In this document: positions 8,552-18,166 of the stretch, one piece after another
Layout: each line of letters begins with the position of its first letter
Position numbering within the stretch: the stretch's first letter is position 1
DNA from: an uncultured Cuneatibacter sp.
GTDB lineage: Bacteria > Bacillota > Clostridia > Lachnospirales > Lachnospiraceae
DNA: 64,000 nt
Direction: 5' to 3'
Assembly: GCA_934234215.1 (NCBI GenBank)
Contig: CAKQHB010000005.1
Coordinates: 1 to 64,000, forward strand
Notes under the pieces: generated by a model
Databases searched by the model: none
What the model was told of the DNA's origin: nothing
What the model saw: the letters and a program-made list of their open reading frames with translations, nothing else
Position numbers and translations under genes: made by a program

Positions 8552-11500
8552 TTATTCCTCCTTTCCCTCTTCCTCTTCGTATTTTTCCAGTACCTGCCAG
8601 AACGTGTCCGGTTTCAGCTCCGTCAGACGACGTTTCTGATATCCGGAAAGCCCCTTTTCAAATCCACACACCGCCTGATACGGACACCAATCGCAGGAGG
8701 TCCGCGTTTTATACTCGTAGGGATTGACTGCAATGTTTCCTTCATACAGCGACTCTCCCAATCCCGCCGCTTTCTTTTTCGCATAACGCAGCAGCTGCGC
8801 CATCTGCCGCTCCGATGCCGCCTGAGATTTTGCCGTCGCCGCTCCGGAATCCTCATAAGTAACACCTTGAATGACCGCAGACTGTTTGCCATGCTCTGTC
8901 TCAAACTGGCGAAGTGTTTGCGCTGAGCCTTCCACCAGACCGTTCATTCGCAACTCCTTCAGCCTCGCGCCATCACAGCCGTCTGCTTCTCCCTCGGTGT
9001 CAATGAGCGGATCCTGAATCTTATAATAAAAAATTCCCGCCGGAATCACTTGCTTTTCCGGATATCGTCTCGCCACAAGCTCCAGCGCTGCTCCCATATA
9101 AAGCGCCAGCTGCAGCTGCAGACCATAGTACAGTCTTGTATAGTCAAATGTTGTGCTGCCGGTCTTGTAATCAATGATCTTGACGTATACCTTTTCGTCC
9201 TCAAACGCCAGGTCAATTCGGTCAATTCTTCCGGCAAGCTCTACTTTTCTGCCGTCTTTCAGATATAATTGCATGGATTCCAGATGATCCTGCGCTGTGA
9301 ACACCTGCTCACTGCCCTCCGGCTCAAACCGCCCCAGAGAAAGCTGTTGTCCCAGCGCCCAGACAGTTCGATCCGTCACTGCAAGAATCTGCTCCACGAG
9401 ATATTTATTTCTGGCACTGCTCTCAAAAATCGTATTCGAGTAATTTTCCGTTGCCTTGCGCACACTGGTCTCCGCCAGTTCATGCTGCACTTCCGGTGTC
9501 ATTTCCGCAAAAGACAGCTTCTGTTCGGACATCTGATGGAAAAATTCATCCAGCGCCTGATGGTACACCGTTCCAAAGTCCGCTGCCTGCAATTCATACT
9601 TCTGCCGCGGCTGTAATTCCAGACCATATGTCAGAAAATGAGCATACGCACAGGATGCAAATGTCTCCAGACGACTCACAGAATTGACCGGATGCTCTCC
9701 GTAGATCAACTCACTGGTACGCTCCGACAATTTTTCTTTTTGATAGGTATAAAATGCACCATCCAACAACTGCAGCAGCCGTTTCTCCCAGTCACCCTGA
9801 TGTGCATACCACGCATACAATTCCGGAAATTGCTGCACAAACTCTTCCGTCCGCACACCATCCCGCCAGTCTCTGAGCCCTGATGCCAGTTTGGAAAATG
9901 CAATCTCCGGCGTCAGGATTCCATCGCTTTCCACCTGATGAATGACTGTCTTTGGAAAGATTCGTTTCAGATCGCTGTAAAGTTCCGACGGGCGAAGCTG
10001 CTTTCCATCGGAATCTGTGTTTGCGCAACTAATGGTCAGCTGCTCCGATGCTTTGGACAATGCCAGATACAGATAATATCTCTGATGAAATGCATCCTCT
10101 CTCGATGTGGCAGTCAGCTCCACTTCCTGACTCTGGAAAAACTCCCGATCCCGATCCGACAAAATGCCACTCTCCTTTGTCGCCGCTGGAATCAGTCCCT
10201 CATTCGCGCCGAGAATAAACAGCGCACGCACCGCGCCGAGACGGGTTCGTTTCAGATCACCGATTACGAGACGATCCAGCGTCGTCGGCAGCACACCCAC
10301 CGCCAGCTCCTGCAGACCACTTTCCAAAATTTCCTGAAATTCTGCGTAAGACAGCACTTCCTCACCCATCAAAAGCTCATATTGCTGCAGCAATGCATCC
10401 ACACTGTCCCAACATTGCCGATATTCCATCTCCCGCAGAAAATCTCCCGCTTCCGCAAACTGCACGCCGTAGGTTTCCAGCTGTTCTTTGACCCCCAGCT
10501 GTTCCAACAACTGCCGCAGACACGCGATCCGCTCCAATGTCGTCTTGTCTTTTTCCCGCATCTCTGTGACAAACGGAACCAGCCAGCCCGCGATCTGTTC
10601 TCGCAGCCCATTGTATGTAGGCAAAAAATTCTCCGAAAGTCCGCGGTACCGCTTCTCCCACGTTTTTTGCCATGCACTCTTGCCTCGAATGCCTAACGCC
10701 AGCACATAATTCTCCAATGCATCCAACTGTCCCGCCTCGATGGGCACCAGTCCGGATTTCAAAAAGCGAAAGACTGATTCGTAGCTGAAATTTTCTTCTG
10801 CCACCTGCAGCGCCGCCACGATCAGATGCACGAGAGGGCTGCCGCTCATGGAAGACTTCTCATCCACAAAGATCGGAAGTCCCACTTTTTCAAAATAATT
10901 GCGCACCCAGGGCGCATACGCGGCCGGATCTCCGGTAATCACGGCGATGTCCCGGTAACAATATCCGCTTCGCACCAGTGTCAGGATCTGCTGCAGCACA
11001 TAGCGCACTTCCTCCTCCGGATTTTTCATGCAGAGCAGAGACAAATGCTCCGGTACTGCCTCATACACCGGACAGGGCCACGCATCAAATCCGGTCTCCA
11101 GTGCTGCCAGATCCGGCGCCTTTGCAAAACGAGGACATGCACCGGTCAGCCTCTCATCCGGCATCACCGGAATCTGATGCTCTGCTGCCATCCGCTCCAG
11201 ATGGGTGCGAATCGTATGACTCATGGCAAATAGTGCATGTTCCGCCTGCTCCTTTTCTTCTCCCGGCCGCACCGTCAATACCATCTGCAGACGCGGCACG
11301 AGACAAAGCAGCTCTTCCAACACCTGATACTGAATCGACGTAAAACCGGTAAAGCCTTCCACCACCATCTCCGTCCGTTTCAGCCGGTCAGAGCGATGCA
11401 AATGCTTCGCCAGAAGTACCGTGCGCTCCTCCACGGTTGTATATTCTTTGCTCAGCGCTTCCTGAAAGCCCTTGCTGATGCAGGCAAGATCCTCCAGCTT

Positions 11501-11974
11501 GTGAGATAACATCACCTGTCCCGCCGAAAGCTCTTTTGACTTTTGCTGCAATGCTTCCAAAACCTCCGCGGACACACCACACTGCAAAAACTCCGAAATA
11601 ACAGACTTTAACTCTCCGGCAAATCCCACACGATCCAGCATTCCGCCAAAATAGTGAAGCTCTCCTCTCTGCTGCTCCACGACTTTCCGCAGAATCATCG
11701 TCTTACCGGTCTCATCCAGCACTTTGCCCGGATCAATCTGCAATTCTTCAAATACCCGATATGCTAGACGGGTAAAGCTCAACACTTCAATGCGGCTCAA
11801 GCTGTGCTGCGGATGCAGCTCAATCAACTGCTGCTGCGTGATCAGCGATGCCTGCTCCGGGACAAGCACCACATAGTGCTGCTCCGGATGCGCCAGCGAT
11901 CGTTCGATCATTTCCTGATAAACTTTTCTGGATTTTCCGGAGCCGGAAGATCCTGTCACAAATTGTAAAGACAT
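8552..11974 (-). CDS. addB: ATP-dependent nuclease subunit B
   Basis: AddB (1140 aa) is the inactive-helicase/nuclease partner of AddA that recognises Chi. The N terminus begins MSLQFVTGSSGSGKS, a Walker A loop. The C-terminal nuclease domain contains GRIDRIDLAF and IIDYKTG, and the iron-sulfur cysteines are visible as CDWCPYQAVC plus an upstream Cys in ETFASCAYAHF. The start at 11974 follows AGAGGGG. It is the first gene of the addBA operon and divergent from a small membrane protein gene at 12061. I do not recognise a clear promoter in the short divergent gap. Confidence 0.97.
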   Translation of the reverse strand: MSLQFVTGSSGSGKSRKVYQEMIERSLAHPEQHYVVLVPEQASLITQQQLIELHPQHSLSRIEVLSFTRLAYRVFEELQIDPGKVLDETGKTMILRKVVEQQRGELHYFGGMLDRVGFAGELKSVISEFLQCGVSAEVLEALQQKSKELSAGQVMLSHKLEDLACISKGFQEALSKEYTTVEERTVLLAKHLHRSDRLKRTEMVVEGFTGFTSIQYQVLEELLCLVPRLQMVLTVRPGEEKEQAEHALFAMSHTIRTHLERMAAEHQIPVMPDERLTGACPRFAKAPDLAALETGFDAWPCPVYEAVPEHLSLLCMKNPEEEVRYVLQQILTLVRSGYCYRDIAVITGDPAAYAPWVRNYFEKVGLPIFVDEKSSMSGSPLVHLIVAALQVAEENFSYESVFRFLKSGLVPIEAGQLDALENYVLALGIRGKSAWQKTWEKRYRGLSENFLPTYNGLREQIAGWLVPFVTEMREKDKTTLERIACLRQLLEQLGVKEQLETYGVQFAEAGDFLREMEYRQCWDSVDALLQQYELLMGEEVLSYAEFQEILESGLQELAVGVLPTTLDRLVIGDLKRTRLGAVRALFILGANEGLIPAATKESGILSDRDREFFQSQEVELTATSREDAFHQRYYLYLALSKASEQLTISCANTDSDGKQLRPSELYSDLKRIFPKTVIHQVESDGILTPEIAFSKLASGLRDWRDGVRTEEFVQQFPELYAWYAHQGDWEKRLLQLLDGAFYTYQKEKLSERTSELIYGEHPVNSVSRLETFASCAYAHFLTYGLELQPRQKYELQAADFGTVYHQALDEFFHQMSEQKLSFAEMTPEVQHELAETSVRKATENYSNTIFESSARNKYLVEQILAVTDRTVWALGQQLSLGRFEPEGSEQVFTAQDHLESMQLYLKDGRKVELAGRIDRIDLAFEDEKVYVKIIDYKTGSTTFDYTRLYYGLQLQLALYMGAALELVARRYPEKQVIPAGIFYYKIQDPLIDTEGEADGCDGARLKELRMNGLVEGSAQTLRQFETEHGKQSAVIQGVTYEDSGAATAKSQAASERQMAQLLRYAKKKAAGLGESLYEGNIAVNPYEYKTRTSCDWCPYQAVCGFEKGLSGYQKRRLTELKPDTFWQVLEKYEEEEGKEE

Positions 11975-12060
11975 TTCCACCCCTCTTTCTGTACGCCCCC
12001 GGTTCTGCCTGTATGCTCGCACGCATACACTGATAACAAATCATACCGGAGCGCCCTTCC

Positions 12061-12558
12061 ATGAGTTCGAAAACCAAAATCGTTGTATTCAAAATGAAGG
12101 AACTGGTACTAACTGTCCTGTTCCTTCTCGTTGGTATCTTAGTAATCCTCTTTTTTCTGAATCTATTTTCCAAAAAATCGTCCCGCCCGGAGGCAGTCCG
12201 TACTTCGGTCACGGACACAAATGCCGGAACTATCGTCTCCGACATTCCGACATCTTCTGAACAGTCTTATATTCCGGGTGTCTATCACAGCACCCTGCAG
12301 TTGGGAGATTCCAGCGTCGATCTCGCAGTCTGGCTCGATGCTGACCGGATCTGCTCCATCTCCTTTGAGGATCTGCCTGAGGAGACTGCCGCGTTGTATC
12401 CCCTGTTAGAATCCACGCTGCACAATCTCACCGATCAGATCGTGCAAAATCAGTCTCTGGAAGTGTCTTACAGCGACGATACCCGCTACACTTCTCAGGC
12501 ATTGCTTCAGGCGATTCAGGATGCGATTCGAAAATCTGCTCCTGTCAATCCCTCTTAA
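12061..12558 (+). CDS. Small single-pass membrane protein, unknown function
   Basis: A 165-residue protein with a short cytoplasmic N terminus, one strong membrane segment (about 14-34) and an extracytoplasmic domain containing IPGVYHSTLQLGDSSVDLAVWLDADRI. The GxYxxxLxLG...V.V..D..I pattern recalls FMN-binding or periplasmic repeat folds, but no residue confirms that. It is divergent from addB and convergent with ppaC, eight bases separating the two stops. The ribosome binding site is weak (GGAG at long spacing), so the start could be residue 12. No function is assigned. Confidence 0.6.
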   Translation: MSSKTKIVVFKMKELVLTVLFLLVGILVILFFLNLFSKKSSRPEAVRTSVTDTNAGTIVSDIPTSSEQSYIPGVYHSTLQLGDSSVDLAVWLDADRICSISFEDLPEETAALYPLLESTLHNLTDQIVQNQSLEVSYSDDTRYTSQALLQAIQDAIRKSAPVNPS

Positions 12559-12566
12559 TGCTATTT

Positions 12567-14237
12567 TTAGTCTCGCTCCTGTCGGATCGCGTTGATCAGC
12601 AGCGGAACCATCTGCAGCTTGCGGCTGACAACGCCCGGCAGAATCGCCATGCCGTTTTTCGTCTCTGCTCCAAATGCCTTGAGGACGACATCCTCCGCAT
12701 CATTTCCTGCCATCAAAAGCTCTGTGCAGGAAGTACGGATGTCGGTAAACATATAGAACACGTAGTCCAGCTTCTGCTTCGCCATCGCTTTTTCCAGATA
12801 AGGACCGACCAGCTTTTCTGCCGCTGTCCGGTTCTTTTTTGTCATGTAATTGCCCTGGCCGACACCAAACTGGATCTCACCGCTGCCAAACACTTTATAA
12901 TCGGAGTTAAAGACTTCCTCTGCGGTCTTTCCGGTGATATCACCGCCCGCCTCAAACATCTGATTTGCGTAAGCTTCCAGCTCTTCCTCTGCGATCTCCG
13001 CCAATGCTCTCGCTGCCCGCTCATCCATCGAAGTGCAGGTAGGAGAACGAAACATCAGTGTATCAGATAAAATTGCGGACAGCATCAAGCCTGCGGTCTG
13101 CTTGGAAATCGGAACACCGCTTTCCTGATACATCTGGTAAATAATCGTACAGGTGCAGCCCACAGGGACATTGCGGAAATAAACCGGGCTGTCTGTCTCC
13201 AGAGAACCGATTCTGTGGTGATCGATAATCTCCAGCACCTCTGCCTCTGCCAGGCCTTCCACCGCCTGACTCTTTTCGTTATGATCCACAAGGATCAGCT
13301 GCTTGCGATGCAGGTTCATCATATTACGACGGGAAAGCACACCACAGTAATGTCCTTCTTCGTCTAAGATAGGGAAGTAACGGTGACGGACATTTGCCAT
13401 CGCCTTTGTCGCGGTCTCTACCGGAGTATCCAGTGTGAACGTCAGCAGATTCTTACGGCTCATGTAATAGCGGATCGGCGCTGCCTGACTGATCATCTGG
13501 CCTGCCACATAGGTACTGTATGGCGTGCTGATGATCATGCACCCCCGCTCTTCTGCCAGCATACAGATTGTGCGACTCACTTTTGCTCCTGCGCATACCA
13601 CGATGCAGCCTGCATCCATCTCCATCGCAGTCAGCTGGCTCTCGCTCCGATTTCCGACAATGACAATATCCCCGGCGGAAATCGTCCTCTCCAGAGATTC
13701 CGCGCTGCCGGAACCGATGATGATGTGACCGCTTACTTTTTTATTCTCTGTCGTGCCCACAAGCACGGTGCCATTCAGTGTCTCCACCACATTCTGATAG
13801 CTCGTCTCAGACTTTGCCAGTACATAAGTGTCTAACATATCCATATTCGCCGTGGCGACATCGTTGACATTGATCAGTCCCTGCAGGTTCTGCTCCTCAT
13901 CCACGATACAGAGGGTATCAATGTCCTGATCCCGCATCGTTACCCAGGCGCTTCGCAGACTCGTCTCCCCATCCATGCCGTCGATCTGACGAATGTCAAT
14001 ATCCCGGATAACCGGGCTGACATCCGTATACAGCTGCGGAGCCCGCACGCCAAAGTGCTTCAGCACAAACTCGGTTTCCCGGTTAATCTCACCGGCACGG
14101 CAGGGCTTATAGCCCCGCCCGCCGTTTTCTGCATTTTTCAGACGCGCATATGCGATTGCTGCGCAGATGGAATCTGTGTCCGGGTTTCGATGTCCGATTA
14201 CTTTGATCTCATGCGTATTTAATCTTCTGTTTCTCAT
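12567..14237 (-). CDS. ppaC: CBS/DRTGG-containing manganese-dependent inorganic pyrophosphatase
   Basis: Family II pyrophosphatase (556 aa), DHH superfamily, hydrolysing PPi to phosphate with Mn2+ as preferred metal. It has the GHRNPDTDSICAAIAY metal motif near the N terminus, a CBS domain (DIDTLCIVDEEQNLQGLI), a DRTGG domain (about 190-260), a second CBS, DHNEKSQAV and the DHHRIGS motif, then the DHHA2 domain. This is the regulated clostridial form, which senses adenine nucleotides through its CBS pair. The start at 14237 is preferred over two codons upstream because GGGAG is then six bases away. It follows hflC by 33 bases, so it probably belongs to the hflK-hflC transcript controlled by the RNA element at 16265-16361. 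Confidence 0.95.
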   Translation of the reverse strand: MRNRRLNTHEIKVIGHRNPDTDSICAAIAYARLKNAENGGRGYKPCRAGEINRETEFVLKHFGVRAPQLYTDVSPVIRDIDIRQIDGMDGETSLRSAWVTMRDQDIDTLCIVDEEQNLQGLINVNDVATANMDMLDTYVLAKSETSYQNVVETLNGTVLVGTTENKKVSGHIIIGSGSAESLERTISAGDIVIVGNRSESQLTAMEMDAGCIVVCAGAKVSRTICMLAEERGCMIISTPYSTYVAGQMISQAAPIRYYMSRKNLLTFTLDTPVETATKAMANVRHRYFPILDEEGHYCGVLSRRNMMNLHRKQLILVDHNEKSQAVEGLAEAEVLEIIDHHRIGSLETDSPVYFRNVPVGCTCTIIYQMYQESGVPISKQTAGLMLSAILSDTLMFRSPTCTSMDERAARALAEIAEEELEAYANQMFEAGGDITGKTAEEVFNSDYKVFGSGEIQFGVGQGNYMTKKNRTAAEKLVGPYLEKAMAKQKLDYVFYMFTDIRTSCTELLMAGNDAEDVVLKAFGAETKNGMAILPGVVSRKLQMVPLLINAIRQERD

Positions 14238-14270
14238 AATCATCTCCCTGAGTTTTTCTCACTTATCACT

Positions 14271-15140
14271 TTACTGCCCCAGAAAGATTTTTGCAAGAGG
14301 GGAATTTGCCGGAAGGATCAAAGTTTTGTTATCGCCCACCATAGACTTCTCTGCAGCCTCCAGTGCACGGATGAATGCGTAGAACTCCTGCTTCGAGCCG
14401 TCATTGTATGCCGCTGCAAGAATCTGCATATACTGTGACTCACCGTCTGCCACGATATCCGCTGCTTCCGCCTCCGCATTGGAGACAGTGATTGCAACAT
14501 CGCGGTCCGTAGAGTTGCGGATCACCTGCGCCTGCGCCTTACCGTCCGCCTCGTACTCCGCTGCAATCTGATCACGCTCCGAAATCATACGCTCATAGAC
14601 AGCTGCCTTATTATCTGACGGCAGATCCAGTTGTTTGATCTGAATCGACAGAAGCTCGATGCCGTAGCTGTCCATGGAAGTACCGATGGCATCCGAAATC
14701 AGCAGATCCAGATCCGAACGTCCCACGATGATATCATTCTGGCTCATGCTGGAAACTACGTTTTTCACTGCATTGTATACGACAGCATTGATGCGGTTTT
14801 CTGCGCCGGACAGGGAAGAGTTCAGCGACTGCGCGAACTTTAACGGGTCTTTGATCTTCCACAATACATAGCTGTCTGTGATCATTGTCTTTTTATCTTT
14901 TGTGATGACATCTGATGCCGGCAGATCGTAGAGCAGAATTTCCTTTGGCAGCGTATCTGCCGTCTGCACAAACGGAATTTTCAGGCTCAGTCCCGGTTCT
15001 TCCACGATATACTGAACTTTTCCGAACTGTCTCACCAGTGTATATTCATTTTCTTTTGTGACAATCAAACTGGAACCAAGGAGCACCACTGCAGCAAACA
15101 CGACTACAAGCGCGATGATACCTGTCAGTTTCTTTTTCAT
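14271..15140 (-). CDS. hflC: SPFH-family membrane protein, HflC-like
   Basis: A 289-residue SPFH (Band 7) protein with an N-terminal membrane segment (about 5-27), then YTLVRQFGKVQYIVEEPGL, the typical start of the SPFH domain, followed by a coiled-coil rich in Ala and Glu (ISERDQIAAEYEADGKAQAQ). HflC pairs with HflK to form a large cage around FtsH-type proteases in the membrane. The start at 15140 has GGAG nine bases upstream. It lies 39 bases downstream of hflK and 33 upstream of ppaC. No ftsH is in the window. Confidence 0.9.
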   Translation of the reverse strand: MKKKLTGIIALVVVFAAVVLLGSSLIVTKENEYTLVRQFGKVQYIVEEPGLSLKIPFVQTADTLPKEILLYDLPASDVITKDKKTMITDSYVLWKIKDPLKFAQSLNSSLSGAENRINAVVYNAVKNVVSSMSQNDIIVGRSDLDLLISDAIGTSMDSYGIELLSIQIKQLDLPSDNKAAVYERMISERDQIAAEYEADGKAQAQVIRNSTDRDVAITVSNAEAEAADIVADGESQYMQILAAAYNDGSKQEFYAFIRALEAAEKSMVGDNKTLILPANSPLAKIFLGQ

Positions 15141-15179
15141 GTTGATTTTCTCCATTCTTTTTCTATGCTTACTTTTGTC

Positions 15180-16175
15180 TTATTCTGCATCTGCAGATGT
15201 CTCTGTCTGCTGTGCACCGTTGTTGCTGTCCGTACCGGAGGTACTGCTGCTGTTTCCAGTAAACGTATCTAACGGCAGGATCGTCTGTGTCGTTCCATCT
15301 CCTGCATCGATCACTACTTTCAGATCCGGAAGGACTTTTTCCATAGCCTCATAGAACATCCGCAGCTTTGTGATCTCCGGATTCTTGACATATTCTTCAT
15401 ACTGCGCATTGAACAGGGCTACTGCTGCGTTTGCCTCGTTGATTCGCTCTGTCCGAGTTGCTTCCGCTTCCTGACGGATACGGTCTGCCTCAGCTTCCGC
15501 CTGGGGTGTCTGCTCATTGCGATAACGATTTGCATTGTTGATAGCAGTTTCCATTCCCTGCTTTGCCGTCTCAACCGCCTTGAATGCAACCATGACATCA
15601 CTCGTCGGCGGTTCTGCATCCTGAATCGTCAGGTTCACAAGCTGTAATCCCACCTGATGGACCTCCAGTGCATCAATCACTTCCTGACGGATATCTGACT
15701 GGATCGCCTGCTTTCCGGTGGTCAGCACATCGTCCACGGTAAAGCTGCCGATGGTATTTCGGATGCAGCTCTGAGCGATGTTTCGCAGGATCTCTTCCGG
15801 ATCCTCCGATGCATAAACATACTGAACCGGATCCGCTACACGATATTCTACATAGAAATCGACATTTACAAAATTATAATCCGATGTGATCATGAGAGAC
15901 TCATTCTCTTCCGTCTCCATCTCACCAGTCGTATCGTTGTAGCCGATCTCCATTCCGTGGATCTCCGAATTGACCTTTTCTACGTTCTGGATCAACGGAA
16001 TCTTAAAATGCAGTCCCGGCGATGTGATGGCTTCTGCTTTTCCAAAGGTCGTCAACACCGCCTGCTCCTGCTCGCCAATCGTATACCAGCAGCTCGTTCC
16101 AAGAATCAGCACTGTCAGCACGATGAGTACGATCGGCACAATGGTCTTTACAGTCTTCTTTGTTTTTTCTTTCAT
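15180..16175 (-). CDS. hflK: SPFH-family membrane protein, HflK-like
   Basis: A 331-residue SPFH protein with a membrane segment (about 10-33), YTIGEQEQAVLTTFGKAEAI at the start of the SPFH domain, an Ala/Glu-rich coiled coil with QAEAEADRIRQEAEATR, and an Asn/Thr/Ser-rich C-terminal tail. It is the HflK partner of the following gene. The start at 16175 is set by GGAGG seven bases upstream. It is the first gene after the intergenic RNA element and terminator at 16217-16361, so its transcription probably depends on readthrough of that terminator. Confidence 0.9.
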   Translation of the reverse strand: MKEKTKKTVKTIVPIVLIVLTVLILGTSCWYTIGEQEQAVLTTFGKAEAITSPGLHFKIPLIQNVEKVNSEIHGMEIGYNDTTGEMETEENESLMITSDYNFVNVDFYVEYRVADPVQYVYASEDPEEILRNIAQSCIRNTIGSFTVDDVLTTGKQAIQSDIRQEVIDALEVHQVGLQLVNLTIQDAEPPTSDVMVAFKAVETAKQGMETAINNANRYRNEQTPQAEAEADRIRQEAEATRTERINEANAAVALFNAQYEEYVKNPEITKLRMFYEAMEKVLPDLKVVIDAGDGTTQTILPLDTFTGNSSSTSGTDSNNGAQQTETSADAE

Positions 16176-16216
16176 GATTTCCTCCATGTAATGTTGTGTT
16201 GAAAGTGGTAGCATGG

Positions 16217-16278
16217 TATAAAAAAAGACTTTCACTGGAAAGAACGAATCTTTTGTCCTATCCCAATGAAAGTCTTGT
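16217..16278 (-). terminator. Conditional intrinsic terminator before hflK
   Basis: A 14-bp minus-strand stem with arms AAGACTTTCATTGG (16276-16263) and CCAGTGAAAGTCTT (16238-16225), then a run of T. The segment CTTTCA (16272-16267) in its 5' arm can instead pair with TGAAAG (16357-16352) at the 5' end of the leader RNA. Closing stem P1 and this terminator are therefore mutually exclusive, the standard layout of a transcriptional riboswitch. Confidence 0.85.
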
Positions 16279-16361
16279 TTTTGTTATATGCTGCGAATGC
16301 ACATCGCATTGTGATGACGCACCATACTCCGGCTCCCGCCGGCACTACTCCCTTTCAACTT
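16265..16361 (-). ncRNA. yybP-ykoY-like (manganese) riboswitch candidate
   Basis: The RNA begins right after a consensus promoter and folds with P1 TGAAAG/CTTTCA. Just inside P1 is GGGAGTAG (16352-16345), like the conserved GGGGAGUAG loop of yybP-ykoY RNAs. A CCGGC-GGGA-GCCGG hairpin (16342-16329) follows, then a third arm holding GTCATCACAA and a TGCGA/TCGCA hairpin. AACAAGAC comes immediately before P1 closes, like the AGCAAGACC end of the lactococcal example. Known members bind Mn2+ and antiterminate. The downstream operon ends with a Mn-dependent pyrophosphatase, which fits. The match is by eye from motifs and layout. Confidence 0.68.
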
Positions 16362-16367
16362 GAGGGT

Positions 16368-16396
16368 AGTGTATCATCTTGTTATTTGTTTGTCAA
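16368..16396 (-). promoter_or_regulatory. Sigma-A promoter of the hflK-hflC-ppaC operon
   Basis: Minus-strand TTGACA (16396-16391), 17 bp, TACACT (16373-16368). It lies within a few bases of the end of the upstream oligopeptidase gene and would start RNA near 16361, right at the 5' strand of P1 of the riboswitch candidate. It shows that hflK-hflC-ppaC has its own promoter. Confidence 0.85.
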
Positions 16397-16399
16397 GCA

Positions 16400-18166
16400 T
16401 TATTTTGCAAGCTCCACGAACTCATCAATCAGCTTTGCAAATGCCTCCATGCTCTGCTCCCAGAACTCCTTCTTTGTGATATCAATATCTGCCATTGCAG
16501 CCACTTCCTCACAGGTGCGAACCGGTGTCTCATGCAGCAGATTCTGATACTTCGGGACGAAGGACTGTCCCTCCTTCTGATACTGCGCATACAGACCCAT
16601 TGCAAACAATCCGCCAAATGCATAGGGGAAGTTGTAGTAGCTCAGTCCCTCGGAATAATAATGGCTCTTGCATACCCACATGTACGGGTGCAGATATTCC
16701 GGATTCAGACCGTCGCCGTAGGCTTCCTTCTGTGCGTTCAACATGATCTCTTTTAACTGCTCCGGCATCAGGAACTCATCCTGACATCTGGAGAATACCG
16801 CATCCTCAAATAAGAAACGGGAATAGATATCACAGATGATCTGGTTTGTGTTGCTCAGAATGCTGTCTAACAGTGCCAACTTCTGCTCGCCCTCTGCCTC
16901 AGAGATTGCCTTCAGCATGATATGTGTCTCATTGAATGTGGAAGCGGTCTCCGCCAACTGCATGCCATATCCGTGCTGATTCAGAATACGAAGATCCTGG
17001 GTATGCAGATTGTGGTAAGCATGTCCCAGCTCATGTGCCAGTGTATCCACTGCACCGAAGCTGCCGTTAAAGTTCGTCAGAATACGGCTCTGCTTTGCGT
17101 TTACCAGAGGGGAGCAGAATGCGCCACCTACCTTGCCTGCGTGGGGCTCAAAGTCGATCCAGCTCTCATCAAATGCACGCTCCATCATCTCTGCCATATC
17201 CGGAGAGAACGCGGAGAAGCTGCGGATCAAATACTCCTTTGTCTCCTCGATGGTGTACTTCTTATCATCCGAACCAACGGGAGCCAGCATATCAAACCAT
17301 GCCAGAGAGTCTCCTACGCCCAGCTTCTTTGCCTTTGCCTTCATGTACTCATGGAACTTCGGCATATATTCTTTCATGGCTGCAAACATCGCATCCAGCG
17401 TCTCCTGCTTCATCGCAGAATCCTCCAGTGTCATTGCCAGAGGAGATGCATAGCCTCTCTTCTTTGACAGCATCTTAACCTGAGACTTGATGTTGTTCAG
17501 TGCAAATGCCATGGCATCTGCAATCTGCGGATATGCTGCCAGCTCTGCCTCGTAAGCAGCCTTACGAACCTCTCTGTCCGGATCGGAGCAAAGATTGCGC
17601 ACCTCAGACAGATTTGCGATACGTCCGTCATAAGGAACCTGTACCGTTGCCGTCAGATAATCAGACAGCTTTGCCCAGGCACCACCGCCAGTCAGATTCA
17701 TCTGGGAGATCATCTCCTCTGCATCGTCTGACAGCATGTGTGCTGCACTCTTCTGCACACGGCTCAGATAATATTCATATTCCTTCAGCAGCGGGTGTGT
17801 TTCCATAAAAGGCTCCAGATCTCCGGACTTTGCAATCTGTCTGTTGATCATGACATTTGCCTTAGCTGCCTTGGATGCCTTCGCCTCCAGAACGCTCATC
17901 GCACCGCTGATTGCCGCATTTGTTGTATCAACGGACTGGCTCAAGGACAGATAAGACATCATATTCGAAAGAACACTTCTGTACTCTTCCTCGAGAAGAA
18001 GCGCCTTCTCGATCATATCTCCTGCATCGGGATAATCCTGCGCTGCCCAGCTTTCTGCCAGTGCATTCAACTGTTCTGTCAGTCCATCTAGCCGTTCCTG
18101 ATCTGCTGCAAACTTCGGATCATCCAGTCCGGTGTACAGCACATCTAAAGACCACTCTTTTGTCAT
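16400..18166 (-). CDS. M3-family oligoendopeptidase (PepF/M3 type)
   Basis: Cytoplasmic zinc metallopeptidase of 588 residues that degrades short peptides. The catalytic motif HELGH is at about 378-382 (DTLAHELGHAYHNLH), with the third ligand expected in the following ESTHFNE-like stretch (ETASTFNETHIM). There is no signal peptide. The start at 18166 is fixed by GGAGGAGAGG upstream, and it overlaps the stop of the alanine symporter gene (ATGA), so the two are coupled. A second, distantly related M3 peptidase is encoded at 22980-24776. Confidence 0.93.
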   Translation of the reverse strand: MTKEWSLDVLYTGLDDPKFAADQERLDGLTEQLNALAESWAAQDYPDAGDMIEKALLLEEEYRSVLSNMMSYLSLSQSVDTTNAAISGAMSVLEAKASKAAKANVMINRQIAKSGDLEPFMETHPLLKEYEYYLSRVQKSAAHMLSDDAEEMISQMNLTGGGAWAKLSDYLTATVQVPYDGRIANLSEVRNLCSDPDREVRKAAYEAELAAYPQIADAMAFALNNIKSQVKMLSKKRGYASPLAMTLEDSAMKQETLDAMFAAMKEYMPKFHEYMKAKAKKLGVGDSLAWFDMLAPVGSDDKKYTIEETKEYLIRSFSAFSPDMAEMMERAFDESWIDFEPHAGKVGGAFCSPLVNAKQSRILTNFNGSFGAVDTLAHELGHAYHNLHTQDLRILNQHGYGMQLAETASTFNETHIMLKAISEAEGEQKLALLDSILSNTNQIICDIYSRFLFEDAVFSRCQDEFLMPEQLKEIMLNAQKEAYGDGLNPEYLHPYMWVCKSHYYSEGLSYYNFPYAFGGLFAMGLYAQYQKEGQSFVPKYQNLLHETPVRTCEEVAAMADIDITKKEFWEQSMEAFAKLIDEFVELAK

